From Pagrus major (lineage: Eukaryota; Chordata; Actinopteri; Spariformes; Sparidae): DNA of 64,000 nucleotides. Where the stretch lies: assembly GCF_040436345.1 (NCBI RefSeq), contig NC_133220.1, positions 5,315,936 through 5,379,935 of the forward strand, given 5' to 3'. The translations under genes and the position numbers were made by a program. The notes under the pieces were generated by a model. It saw nothing but the letters and a program-made list of their open reading frames with translations. It was not told the DNA's origin and searched no databases. Of this stretch, positions 1 to 10,944 are shown piece by piece. Each line of letters starts with the position of its first letter. Position 1 is the stretch's first letter.

Positions 1-681
1 TATGTAAAAAGTGTGTGTGTGTGTGTGTTGGTATCTTACTATTTTGCTGTGTTTGAGTCGTTTCTGTGCTTCAGTGACTCTGGAGAAAGAGAGTCGACTG
101 TTGAGTCTCATTTCCAGGTCAACAGATAGCAACACTTTGGGTTGGTGGGTTGACAAAACATGGCATTTATACTTAACTCTTAAGCCGAACTCACAATCTT
201 AGTAGCACAAAGTCACAGTGGATGCAAACCCTGGTTTCCAGTATTGCAGTTGTATAAAGCATAATGGGCCTGTTATAAAGAAAAATAAGCACACTGATTA
301 AACTGTTTTGTCTTTGACTTCTTGTATGTTGTTCTTGTAACATCATGTTGATGAACGGCACCTGAATGGAGCATAAATTCCTCACTTTTATTGACTTTCA
401 CCTCAAACCAGACGCAACATTAATTTGCAAACAGTCTTATATAACACGATATGGAATATAGGATATATATTATACAATTCAGGACCTTGAATATTTGTAA
501 CATTTGTGTCATCTGCCCGCAGCACGCAGGTTTACATTGAGCGTCATATTTCTGTGAACCGGCAGCGTAATCCCCAGATGTGCCTCACACACACACCAAT
601 ATTATAATCTAAAGCTCAGGATTTTATCACCCAGTAATACCCACTCGGCTAATGTTCCCTGACTTATGACTTATTGCATGT

Positions 682-684
<3 letters not shown>

Positions 685-754
<70 letters not shown>
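685..754. repeat. (CA)n microsatellite, about 35 units
   Basis: Uninterrupted CA dinucleotides over 70 bases, inside the rims4 intron. Long pure CA tracts are very common in teleost genomes and are usually length-polymorphic. Confidence 0.98.
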
Positions 755-756
<2 letters not shown>

Positions 757-1329
757 ATTTTACCTCATTATATTTACTCTCGAGCTAATATGTAAACTTT
801 TAGAAACACACATTACTTAAAAAGTCATTAAACATCAGGAGTATAATTGATATTAAATATTAAAAATGACCTGTGATAATTTAATGTTTGCTTCCGTCTA
901 ACTGCATAAATGACTAATCCAGGCTAAGTGATTTTATGTGTTAATGACTCCTTGTGAATTATTTTGTAACGACTTGCTCGTCACTCTGAAGTTCATATTA
1001 AACGTCAGGCCGTGTAACTTTGACGGAGCAATCTCGTAAATACTTTAACACATTTTTTTCCTTCGATGAAGACACAAAGCTGTTTGGGTAATTTAGGTCG
1101 CGGTCCTCGTGGAGGGACTGTTGTTGTTTTCAAAATAACGTCACCTGCTTCCTGTTTTCCATAAGTGTGCAGCTGAGGTAACTCTCATCAGATCAGGGAC
1201 GAGCAAAGATAATGTTAAACAGAATGAATTATTAAAGTGGAGTCAGGAGAGAAAAATTAAAGTTAAGAAGAAGAGGGAGGAAAGAAGAAGAGCGCTGCCG
1301 TTATACAGTACTGTACGTTATAAACAAAC

Positions 1330-1957
1330 TGAGCAGGGGCTGCTGGGGCTGTGGAAGCTCAGTGAGGGACAGAAAGAGACTCAACAAGCTGGTCAGAAGG
1401 GCTGGCTCAGTCTCGGACTGTCCTCTGGACTCCATTGAGGAGGTGGGTGAGAGGAGGATGTTAGCCAAGCTGACATTGATTATGGACAACCCCTCTCACC
1501 CCCTACATGAGACTGTGGGGGCCCTCAGCAGCTCCTTCAGTAACAGACTGCTCCACCCACGGTGTAAAACAGAACACTACCGCAGGTCGTTCGTTCCATC
1601 TGCAGTCAGACTGTACAACACCAAAAACTCTGAACGTAGCACCATAAGCACCTTAAACACCTCCATATCTTGCACTATTACCACTTCTACCTCCGCCATA
1701 TTGTGCAATTACCGTGTGCAATAATACCTTGTTAATATCTTTTTTTATTTTATTTTATTTTTCTACACATTTATATTTTCTGTCTCTTATTTAAATCCCT
1801 TTTAGTATTTCAAGTCTACTTGTTTTATGTCCCCTGTACTTATTGGATGTCTGTCTACCTGCTCGTGTATTTATTGGATGTCTGTCTACCTGCTGCTGTA
1901 ACGAGTAAATTTCCCCGATGTGGGATAAATAAAAGTCTAAAGTCTAAAGTCTAAAGC
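1330..1957 (+). mobile_element. 5'-truncated non-LTR retrotransposon (CR1/L2/Rex1-like), 3' end
   Basis: An open frame from about 1340 to 1724 reads like the extreme C-terminus of a teleost LINE reverse-transcriptase polyprotein: a basic start (KRLNKLVRRAGSV), then PLDSIEEVGERRMLAKL, a DNPSHPLHETVGAL block and RRSFVPSAVRLYN. It is followed by a non-coding tail and ends in tandem copies of the 7-mer AAAGTCT (about 1931-1956), a terminal short repeat of the kind seen at L2-clade 3' ends. Only the last 130 or so codons remain, which is the usual product of incomplete reverse transcription. It lies in the same orientation as rims4. The clade assignment rests on recognition of these motifs and was not tested by alignment. 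Confidence 0.85.
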
Positions 1958-2950
1958 AGAGTCTGGAGGTTAAATAGTCCTGATGCAGGGTGAGTCAGGA
2001 TGTTTAAGATAATAATTTTAACGTGTCAGCCCTATCTCCAGTAGGACAGTGAGTTTTCAGACCTTTCAAAATAATAGCGTACTTCATATATTAATTTAAC
2101 TCATCATCATGCATTTTACCAATAAAACTTGCCTACTTTTATTAAAGCTTCCTATGCAGACCTTGTATCGCTATATCTCAGGCCCTGCACACCTACACAG
2201 GTGTTTCACTTAATCTGGCTGCATTAGACTTAAAGATGGGCAGACTCTGGGAAGGACTTTGCTGTGGTCCCAATAAAACAACCAGGAGAGTTTGGGGGAT
2301 GCAAATCAGTCACAGTCACACATCTTGAGAGGAGGTTTAATGAACCGGAGTCAGTGGAGACTGTGCGGGTGGACGATGGCTGCAGGACTCTCGAGCTAAA
2401 AGCTGGTCACCCGTGAAAACCTACATTATGTCGCCTGTTAACTCAGGAACTGAAACCGCTGCTCCGTCCAAGACTTCGCTCTGCCGTCCTGCTCCAGACA
2501 CATACTGAGACTCAGAGACTGATGATACGTCGGCATCAGAACATGTTCGGATGGATTTGTCCTTCCACTAAACACACACGGACACGTTATAGTATACCTG
2601 GCTCGCTGCCACCAAAGCACTCTGAGCTGATTCCTTTGCACAATCACACACAGACGCACACAAAACGAGGACACAGGGTCAAACTCGAAAAACCAGCAGT
2701 CTGAGTTTAGTTTCAGGAGGCTAATTTGAATTTTGGGGAGTTTAACTAAGTTGAAACGGGAGTGATCGGTTCATTTCTGTCCTATTTTTTATTCCTCCAG
2801 ACTGTTTTTTTGTCTCGGCTCGTCTCTCCTTCTCTTGCATGGTGCCTTTATCTTCCAGACTCTGACTCACTTTCTCTAATTGAAGTACAATGAGAACTGC
2901 CTGGTCGTGTTTAACCATCTGTCTCTGTGTCTGCCTCCTTCACTCTGCAG

Positions 2951-3063
2951 TCTCAACTACAGCGGCATGTGTCTGGCGTCGGACGCTCAGTTCAGCGACT
3001 TCCTTGACGGGATGGGACCTGCCCAGTTCGTCGGGCGACAGACGCTGGCGACGACATCCATGG
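2951..3063 (+). CDS. rims4: rims4 coding exon (start of the visible part; leads into the C2 domain)
   Basis: Exon of regulating synaptic membrane exocytosis protein 4, a short gamma-RIM that acts at presynaptic release sites and in neurites. The acceptor is CTCTGCAG before 2951 and the donor is G/GTGAGA after 3063. The first base completes a codon from an upstream exon, and the exon ends in phase 1. It encodes LNYSGMCLASDAQFSDFLDG followed by a block containing GPAQFVGRQTLATT, the signature stretch in front of the C-terminal C2 domain in RIMS3 and RIMS4. The words NYxGxCLASDAQFSDF fit RIMS4 better than RIMS3. The exon order and phases match the following three exons exactly. Confidence 0.95.
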
Positions 3064-5115
3064 GTGAGAGACGACAAACGCCTTCAGTTTCACAACCGTG
3101 TTGGGAAAATGTTAAGAAAGATGGCTCATGCAACACTAAAGTCTGTCCCTCCTTACTTAATTATCTCCAAGCTGAGAAGGAAAGTTATTAAGTTTTGGGG
3201 GTCTGTTTGTAAAATTGCCCTAAAAACAGACAACATGAAACTCTCCTTATGAAAAATGGGTCTGAAAATGGTGAAAACAGCTCATTTCCTCATAAAACTG
3301 AACCAAACGACTGCTGAAATTATTTCACACTGGCAACAAAAAAGTGCCCCATAAATCCGAGCCGCGTCCTCCTGCAGAGTGTTTCTTCCTCGTCCCCCTG
3401 CACTTACTCATTTTCCAGGCTGTATATATACTGGATATATTGTACACAGCCCGTCCTCCACAGCAGTGATCTACTGTAAGTGGGTCAGTTTTCTTCACTG
3501 GCAGCCAGACGGTGTCCTTGGCCCGACAACAGTGACACCAACTGGACCCACTCCACTCCAAACCTGCTGTCCAGTTCCAACGTTATATAATATCAGAGAA
3601 CTCAGAATAACTTGGCCGTCATCTGCTCTCCGTCACTTTCAAAGGAATGCATTTGTCATTTTTGGGGACATTCAGCTGAAGCCAGTGTGACTTTCAGTGA
3701 GTGGAATGAAGAAAAAGTTTAATTTCCCAGATCACAACAGGCACTAAACACAGATTTTGATCTGAACGCAGTTTGCTGACAAAGTTGATATGGCTAACAT
3801 GTTAACAAACACTTACCTGCACACATGTCGAGCAGACAGAGCAACTTTAGCATTTTGGGGTTGTGTAAGTGTAATTTTCATGCTCATGGCTTTAGTTTGG
3901 TTTCCATCAACTCTTCACAAAACAATATTTGGCCCGTAGATGTTCCACTTTCTTTTCCTTTGTCATTTACTACAGTTTGGTGCAAGAACAGCAGGTTTAT
4001 ACGAGCTTATTTGCTAAAAACAGCTGCCTGCTGCTGATGGAAACACAGCTGATGTGACTATATCACACAGTAAAGATGCCATAAAACCAAAACAATTAGC
4101 TAAAACAGGTTAAGAGCTAACTGGATTTGATGTTAAGCTCCTAATATTTATATTAAGGATGCTGAAGTTGAGAGAAACGAGCCTCATAATGTTTCTGTAT
4201 CCATGTCATATTGGTAAAAGAGATGCCAACAGAGCCATTATTCATTGTTTCATTTAACAGATGGACATCAGACTTTATTAAAGATGCATAACAGCTGAAA
4301 CAATTTAAGAGCTCTGTGGTCTCTAGACTCTGACGTCTGTGACCTGTTTTGTTTCAAGCAGTTGCTTTTTTGCCCCGTGTCCATCTTAAAAGTCTGTGTA
4401 GTCTTCTTGAAACAAAATATAGGACTTATAGGACTGTTATCTACATTTAGAGAGACTTTTTTGGTGACATTCAGCACTTGGACATTTAATGCACTTAATG
4501 AGCCTCAAGCAAGAACTTGTATTCTTATCCTGAACAGCTTTTACTTTTCTGAGGCTTGTTGGTACAAAAGCAGACAAAAAGATAACAAGAGATTTAAGAC
4601 GAACGAATATTATAGCCTACGAGTGATGTTACACTGTCTGACTGAGGATGATAATAGACAGATCCCTGACCCCTGGGGCAGAGTGCAGATGACTGGTCTA
4701 CAGAGAAAATACTAAATTAGAAATTAGTGAAAATCTTCTCTAACATTGTCACGCTGGAGCAGGGGAGATGGACCAAAATGCATGAGACAGCAGGCAGGAA
4801 GTGCAGTGGATGAGGTTTTAATCAGGATCACGGCAGTGCAAGGACGAGCAAACACGAAGGAACGTCAGGGGAAACAGAAACACAACAGATGACTCGACAA
4901 TAACTTAACGACAAAAAGACTTAAATGCAAACTGAACTAACGAGGGGGTGAGTTGGAGAAACACAGGTTGGGGGTAATGAGTAGGAAAAAATGTGGCTGG
5001 TGCAACCACACAAAAAAGTATCATCATATAAAAGTTTAAATTTTGAATAACTTCTGAATGACACCTCCTCCAGTCTCATCGTTAAAGTGCATGTGTGTGT
5101 TGTCATGAATCCCAG

Positions 5116-5217
5116 GTGACGTAGAGATCGGGCTGATGGAGAGGAACGGGGGCCTGGAGGTGGAGGTCGTCCAGGCCAGAGGACTCACCATGAAACCAGG
5201 TTCAAAGACACCTCCAG
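5116..5217 (+). CDS. rims4: rims4 coding exon (first strands of the C2 domain)
   Basis: The acceptor CCCAG precedes 5116 and the donor G/GTCAGT follows 5217. Joined to the previous exon it completes a glycine codon and reads DVEIGLMERNGGLEVEVVQA followed by RGLTMKPGSKTPP, the start of the RIM C-terminal C2 domain. The GDVEIGL...ERNG wording is characteristic of RIMS4. The exon is 102 bases, so it keeps the frame, and it ends in phase 1. The human protein has TLP where this one has TPP, a minor change. The preceding intron is 2052 bases long and contains no recognisable gene. Confidence 0.96.
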
Positions 5218-6295
5218 GTCAGTGTGGTGTGGTGTGACGGTCTGCTGACTCATCAAAACAATCAAAGCTGTGTTTTTTTCTCCAGGATTGTTCAGAGTCG
5301 AGCAATAAAACTTAAACATCGGATCTTTTAATTTATTTATCAAAAAGGCTGCCACAGTTTAGAAGTTGGAGTTTCCCACGGCACTTGAATCCACCACAGA
5401 AACACAAACAGAACAGCCTGCAGCAGACATTTGCAACCTAATGGGATATATCTCTCCAAAAAAACAATTATGGTCCCTTGAAGATATGAAATATGCATGA
5501 GTGAAGAAGAGGAAATGGTGTTTTCAGTGTTCAGGGAGTTTACACACACACACAGAGCAGAGAGTTCTGCTAAATAAGTGAAGGTCTACAGTTACTTGAA
5601 ACATGCAGCGTGCACGCTCCGTTGTATCTGTACAGTAAAAAACACAATTACTGGATTGTCCGATTTTTTTTTTAGATCAATCAGGAAATTGTTTCGGCCG
5701 CCGTCACGTCATCAGATGGAAAAATCAGTGATCAAACAGACAGACAGAAATACTCCGCGTCTCGTTTTGGGAACATTGAGGTCATGAGTCCACAGTAAAG
5801 CCCTGAGAAACGTTTCAACAGCCACATTCTCTGCATTGATCTAAAGACACCATGTGGAGTTTTTAAACCACTAGAAGCACTATTGAACAATGTTTATTAT
5901 GAGTGTGTCCCTGTACTGGTTGGTACTGCGCACATGGACGAGGACAGACATGCACATGCAGGGGTGTGACGTGATGCACACTCCTGCCAATAATTTCACA
6001 CTTCTCCTACTAATGGTGGTGGAAATGAGCCAAGAAATGCAGCAATGCACCATCAAAGCATGGAGGGAGGAAGAGGAACACTGCTGGCGGGTAAACAGAA
6101 ACGATTACAGGTTTTAAATACGAAGAATCAGCAATTGTTTTATGAAGAAGGAAAAACCTAACCCGAGGATTTTTCCAGCAACTGTTTTCTAATTGTTTAC
6201 AAGTTGAAGTGAAAGATTTGAGACTTTTCATGCACACAAAATAATCATTTCTGTCGGATTTTGAGCAGAAATTTGTTTAAATCCTCGTTAGTGAG

Positions 6296-7115
6296 CCAAG
6301 ATGATCCATCCACCTGACAGGTGTGGCACATCAAGGTGCTGATTAAACGGCATGATCGCTGCACAGGTGTGCTTTGGGCTGGTCACGAGGACACACATTT
6401 AGGAGCTGAAACCAAACGTCCCTCTGGACTTCCTTTCTGAACCCTCTCGGACTTCAGCCGTACGTACTTTGACGTGTTCGCTGTCATCACTTCAAGTCCA
6501 CGAGGGCGCGAGACTGCAAGGAAAATACAAGCTGCTGATAAACTGGCCAAAGGACTACATTAATAACTAATGAGCTCTATATACACTGTATGTGACGTAT
6601 GTGTGTATTCTGCTGTGGTAATGTTTTAATAAATCAATTGTTTTACATATTCATGAGAAGTTATTTTCCTTTTGCAAAGGATTGTGGGTAATTAGTTTGG
6701 GAAAGTATGAACCCCAAGCAGGTCTGCAGAAAGTCCACTCAACGTCCCTTGTGGACTGAATAAATTGTTAGTTTGGACAGCACTCAGCACTCACAGTTTT
6801 CCCACGAATGCACCTGCAAACCTGCCTCACAGCTGCAGACCACACCAGCCCAGGACCTCCTCATCCGGCTTCTTCACCTGCATGATCACCTGGGACTGGT
6901 CGCCTGGACAGTTGGTTTGCAAAACCAAAGAATTTCTGCACAAACCGTCAGAAACCATGACTGCGCTTCATTGTTGGTTCCAACTTGAGTGGGCAAATTC
7001 TCACCTTTTGATGATGTCTGGAAGAAGAAGTGTTTTCACAGAGTCTTTTTGGAGAAACTTTTTGCGAACATCTTAGTATGACACACCTGTCAGCTGGATG
7101 GATCACCTGGTCATG
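6296..7115 (+). mobile_element. Decayed Tc1/mariner-type transposon, interrupted
   Basis: Both ends survive as inverted repeats: a left end around 6299-6330 (GATCCATCCACCTGACAGGT) and a right end around 7081-7105 whose reverse complement contains GATCCATCCAGCTGACAGGT. Between about 6800 and 7040 an out-of-frame relic of a Tc1-like transposase N-terminal region is readable: TTPAQDLLIRLLHLHDHL, then QRISAQTVRNHD, then LEWANSHL in another frame. The catalytic DDE part is absent. About 400 bases between the left end and the transposase relic belong to a different repeat. The copy lies in a rims4 intron and cannot be active. Confidence 0.85.
6640..6795 (-). repeat. Dispersed repeat inserted in the Tc1 relic (second copy near 53560-53700)
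   Basis: The reverse complement of this segment matches 53560-53700 over about 130 bases with moderate divergence. Shared words are GCTGTCCAAAC, GTCCACAAGGG, CTGCAGAC and GATTACCCACAA or its near form. It sits inside the Tc1-like element at 6296-7115, so it must have arrived later. The family was not identified. Confidence 0.6.
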
Positions 7116-7840
7116 GAGAACAGCTCACTGACATGGATTTTAACAAACTTGTGCTCAAAATCTGAGAGAAATTATGTGTTTGTGGGTAAAAAAGTCTTAA
7201 ATCTTACTTGAATTTATACATATTTTATATTTCTGTTTAGTGTAGCCTATATTGAAGGCAAAATGTACTTACAGATCAATAAATTAACTTAACATCAAGC
7301 AAAGAATCAGCTGTTAATCAGATTAATTACCTTGATCTTTAACGTGACGGAGGATCTATTGTATCAGCGATCAGAAGTGTTGAGAGGAAACAGAAGCAGG
7401 ACTGGCACAACGTCGACATGACTGCACTGCCTTTTAATTTATTTATTTATTCCAGCAAGTGAGATTGTGTAACAACAAACTATTAACTCTGATTGTATTC
7501 CCCCTGTGTGGTTGCATAATATTAAAGCAGCCATTGATCCTAATTGCATAAGAACAAGAACAGCGTCAGCAAATAAGGAGAAACAAAACAAGAATAATCT
7601 GGAAAAAACTACGAGAGAGATAAAAGCAGAGAGGATAATAAAAAACTGGAGCGAAGCACAAACGAGTGGAGATGAGTGCAGAGCAATTCAACGTGAATGA
7701 AAGAAAAACATGCGAGTGAATACGGAGATGAGAGGAAATCCATATATAGCAGAGCGACAAAGGAGGAGAACCTTGCTCCACATTTCAGTGTGCCAGGGTC
7801 GAATCTTTAATCTCGTCATATAACACACAGGATGGAAAGC

Positions 7841-7844
<4 letters not shown>

Positions 7845-7874
<30 letters not shown>
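7845..7874. repeat. (GT)n microsatellite
   Basis: Thirty bases of pure GT dinucleotide in a rims4 intron. Confidence 0.95.
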
Positions 7875-7875
<1 letters not shown>

Positions 7876-8167
7876 AGTCAAAGTCTCGTCTCTAATATTG
7901 TTTCGGCTTGTGTTACCAGGCAACAAAGTTTCATTCCAGGAAATAAAATCAAAACAACATGACCGATGTCGGGTTATGAGTAGGGTGTTTTTCTTTTTTA
8001 AAGCTGCTGCATCGTAGCGCCGTGCAGAGCTTCAGTGTGAAAATGAAAACAGACGACGTTCAGACTGACGGCTGACATGCGACAGAGACATAATAAATTT
8101 GTGGGAAATCTTTATTAACGCGCCTCGGCCTGCAGGTTTTATTGGTCCTTTGAAAGTTTCCCGTCTA

Positions 8168-8724
8168 CTTAATTCTTGTTTCAATCCACGTCTCAAAACA
8201 CTGCGTCAGGTCATCGCCTTCAGCCTCCTCGGGGAGTCCAACGATATATAAGTCATCAGTGCTCTCACTCAAGTAAACCTGCTTTTCCAATGATTTCAGC
8301 TTGCTCTCAACATGCTCCGTAACGTCCTTCAAAGCCCAAATCCTCGTCTGTGCCTCCATTATGCGCTTTTCATGACTGTCTAGCTCCTCGCGGTGCGCCT
8401 GTAGAAGCTGCGAAATTGGCCCAAGCTTTTTTCCTTAATGACTTAGGAGATGTTATCCGTAATCTCACTAACCGCCTCACGATGTGCAGGTTCAAATGAG
8501 CTAACGTTAGCTTCAGCTCCGGCTCCAGTGCAAGCTCCTGGACTCCTCCGCCGCGTCGGAAACATGTTTTTTCTTGCGTGACATGATGTCGGACTTCCTC
8601 TAAAAGTAGATGTTCACGCTCATTATATACTGTAAAGTAATGAAAGTCTGCGGTACACTGCATCTTGTAGCTTCTTCTAGCTCTCCTAAACACAACCTCC
8701 CTTCAAGCCGCCATCTTGAAAACC
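8168..8724 (-). mobile_element. L1-type LINE, 5' fragment with the start of ORF1
   Basis: Read on the - strand, the segment begins with a G run and TTTTCAAGATGGCGGCTTGA, the same layout as the YY1-site start of mammalian L1 5'-UTRs. It then has a start codon near 8584 (MSRKKKHVSDAAEESRS) and, after a frame break, the ORF1-like stretch KSLEKQVYLSESTDDLYIVG LPEEAEGDD (split here for length), which resembles the RNA-binding region of fish L1 ORF1 proteins. It stops within ORF1; no ORF2 and no poly(A) follow. The 8-mer CCCGTCTA flanks it on both sides (8160-8167 and 8725-8732), which looks like a target-site duplication. Keeping the 5' end and lacking the 3' end is the reverse of usual LINE truncation. 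Confidence 0.7.
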
Positions 8725-9318
8725 CCCGTCTATCCAATTATTACCCCAAATACACCAGCTCAATTTCTTAACTCACTGAAAACTTTGGTTGGAAAGCAAA
8801 GTACTGCAGAGTACTATGAAGAGGTGAAGACTGAGTTCAGGTTAAAAACTTAAAGCTTAAAGGTTGGTAAGATAGTACAAACCAGCAGGAGCAAGACAAA
8901 ACTCCCCCGTCAGGCCTCCCTCCACTCCACCGAAACACATGAATGCACCCTGCCTGACTGCACCGACTGCCCCATAGCTCTCGCTGGCCAGCAGGGATGT
9001 GTGTTAGCAGCTAACAGCTACATTCAACAAGATCTCTCAGCTTTTTCAGTCTAATAAATGCATAAAAAAACAACTCTGTTTAATGCCATGTCCATAAAAA
9101 CTACCAGGGGCGACAGTTACTCTTTACTGCTGTAGGTGTTTGCTTTGTGTCAGCCGCCTGTCGCTGCCACCACGTCTCTCAGCGGCTGTGTGCTTTATTT
9201 TAATTCCTTTTATTTGTCAGAACATTTGATTTAGTGATTGCTGTCTGGATGCTAAAGGTTTGTCTTCTTTAACTTCCCAACCATAGATTTACCTTTTTCC
9301 TGTCTGTTATCATTTCAG

Positions 9319-9458
9319 CGGCCTACATCAAAGTTTACCTCCTGGAGAACGGGATCTGTGTGGCCAAGAAGAAGACCAAGTCAGTGAGGAAGTCTCTGGA
9401 CCCTCTCTACAACCAGGTCCTGGTCTTCTCAGAAAGCCCACAGGGGAAAGTGGTGCAG
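9319..9458 (+). CDS. rims4: rims4 coding exon (middle of the C2 domain)
   Basis: The acceptor TTTCAG precedes 9319 and the donor CAG/GTGAGA follows 9458. The first two bases complete an alanine codon and the exon ends in phase 0. It encodes AYIKVYLLENGICVAKKKTK followed by SVRKSLDPLYNQVLVFSESP and QGKVVQ. This is the polybasic beta-4 region of the RIM C2B-like domain (KKKTK) and the DPLYNQ turn. The wording RKSLDPLYNQVLVF distinguishes RIMS4 from RIMS3 (KTCDPLYQQALLF). RIM C2 domains are known to lack the full set of Ca2+-binding aspartates and act as protein/lipid binders. Confidence 0.97.
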
Positions 9459-9515
9459 GTGAGAAACACTGTTTTTCTTCAGTTTTTTGCCACAAACAAA
9501 AATACTGGACAGACT

Positions 9516-9810
9516 GAATTTTTGAACCCTATGGTGGTGCGAGATGAAATGTCAGGCAATCACCAAAATGTTAACACGTCACCCCCGAGAGGGATATTAA
9601 TGTGTGTACCAAATTTCATGGCGATCCATCGATCATCTGTTAAGACATTTGACTTGTCAGTAGCATTAATCTTCTAGGAGCCAGGAATCTCTGAAAAATG
9701 ACAAATCAGTCTCATAAACGCTGAGATATTTCACAGCAAGTCTGAAAGATTCATCCTCGTGGGACCATGAATGTTCGGGACAAAATGTCACAGCAATCCA
9801 TCCAATAGTA
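9516..9810. repeat. Dispersed teleost repeat (fragment)
   Basis: Phrases such as AAATTTCATGGCGATCCATC, AGATTCATCCTCGTGGGACC and ATGTCACAGCAATCCATCC recur, diverged, at about 14580-15070 and 48750-48910 in this window. They belong to a repeat that I recognise as common in spiny-rayed fish genomes. No ends or coding capacity are visible. Lies in the last rims4 intron. Confidence 0.6.
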
Positions 9811-10137
9811 GAAGAAGACGACCGACCCACAAGCGCCATAATGTTTTCCTCAGAGCTGTGTTACTACAACACAAGAACAGCAGGCTGCTGGTGGACAAGC
9901 AGTTCATCAGCTCAGTTATAATCCAGTGGATGGATGAATTTAGGTTTGAAGTAGCTCCGGCCGTCAGAAGCTTGGACGGAGAGTTTGACATTTACAGTGA
10001 GAACCTGACCTGAGGGACCAGAGGGCTGTTTGAGCTGATTCTCCTTCTTTCACTTGTTTGAGCTTCAGCTGCTCTCCGGATCAAAAATGTCACAAAAGAA
10101 AAGACTTATTATAACATTCAGAGCTCCGACCGCTCGT

Positions 10138-10422
10138 CCCTTCCTTCCTCTTTTCATTTTTATTCTTTTACTGCCGTTCTGCTTCTTGTCTTTTCTACTC
10201 ATTTTTTTTCTCATTGCTTCTGTTTCTCCTTTTCCCTTTCTACCACCTTGGCTTCTTCATTTTTCTTACCTTCTTTCTGTTTTTCTACCCGGTAGCTGCT
10301 TCGGTTTTTTCCTTCTTTCTCTCCCCAGTCCTCGTCTTCACGCCGTTCTAGCCTCCTTCCATCATTTTCTTCCTCTTTCATTTCTTAATTCTTCCTGTTA
10401 CGACCCTGTTATGATGTTTTAT

Positions 10423-10456
<34 letters not shown>

Positions 10457-10706
10457 TTGGAAGGAGAAAAAGAAAGGAGGATGGGAGGAAGGAAGGAAGG
10501 AAGAAGGGAGGAAGGAATTAATTTCCTTTTTTTCCTTTCTTACTTCCTTTCCTACTTCCTTTCTCTCTTTCTTTCCTTCCTTCCTTTCTCTCTCTCTTTC
10601 TTTCCTTCCCTCCTTCTGTCTTTCTTCCTTCCTTCCTTCCTTCCTTCCTTCCTCCTTCTTTCTTTCGGTCCTTCCTCCCTCCCTCCCTCCCTCCCTCTCT
10701 TGTACG
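10138..10706. repeat. Low-complexity pyrimidine tract with a purine insert
   Basis: About 570 bases are almost pure C/T on the + strand, including a (CTTT)n run near 10422-10450 and CTTC/CCTC runs to 10700. From 10459 to about 10517 the strand bias flips to nearly pure A/G. The flip is centred on the perfect palindrome CCTTGGAAGG at 10455-10464. The open frames crossing this tract translate only to F/S/L/P-rich low-complexity peptide and are not genes. Confidence 0.95.
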
Positions 10707-10879
10707 TTCTCCCCTCTGTTACTTTAATATTTCATGTTGCCTTCATGCTGCTGTGATAACACATACCACCGCCAGGCCCACATGTGTGCTTGAACCTGGC
10801 GTGTGGCAGGTTTTCGTGGGTAATCAGCAGGTGGGAACAGTCGTATGTTCAGACGCCTGCAGCTCTGCTCTGCCTCGGG

Positions 10880-10944
10880 CTGCTCTGCTGCTCCTGTCGC
10901 TGTGTAATTAGCCACTAAACGCCTCCCTCTTAATTATCTGCTGT
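10880..10944. promoter_or_regulatory. Duplicated intronic module, copy 1 (candidate regulatory element)
   Basis: This 60-odd-base stretch recurs at 12020-12081 with only a few differences. Each copy carries GTAATTAGCCACTAAACGCC followed by TAATTATC or AATTATC, that is two TAAT-core homeodomain-type sites. Both copies are in the same orientation in the last rims4 intron, 1.1 kb apart. Enhancer function is an inference only. Confidence 0.4.

Larger units (their letters stand above)
1..2950. other. Non-coding stretch left of the first visible rims4 exon (intron sequence)
   Basis: No exon can be recognised here. The next exon begins in the middle of a codon, so an upstream coding exon must exist, and no sequence matching the conserved N-terminal part of RIMS4 was found in these bases. 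The stretch is therefore read as the right-hand part of a rims4 intron. It holds a 70-bp CA microsatellite at 685-754 and a LINE 3' end at about 1330-1957. The rest shows nothing recognisable. Confidence 0.6.

Noticed and set aside
1362..1724. Open frame of 120 codons as a host gene
   Set aside because: It matches the C-terminus of a LINE polyprotein and is followed by the LINE tail, so it is a retrotransposon remnant.
10054..10756. Open frames of 155 and 99 codons
   Set aside because: They translate the C/T-rich low-complexity tract into F/S/L/P runs and have no biological signature.
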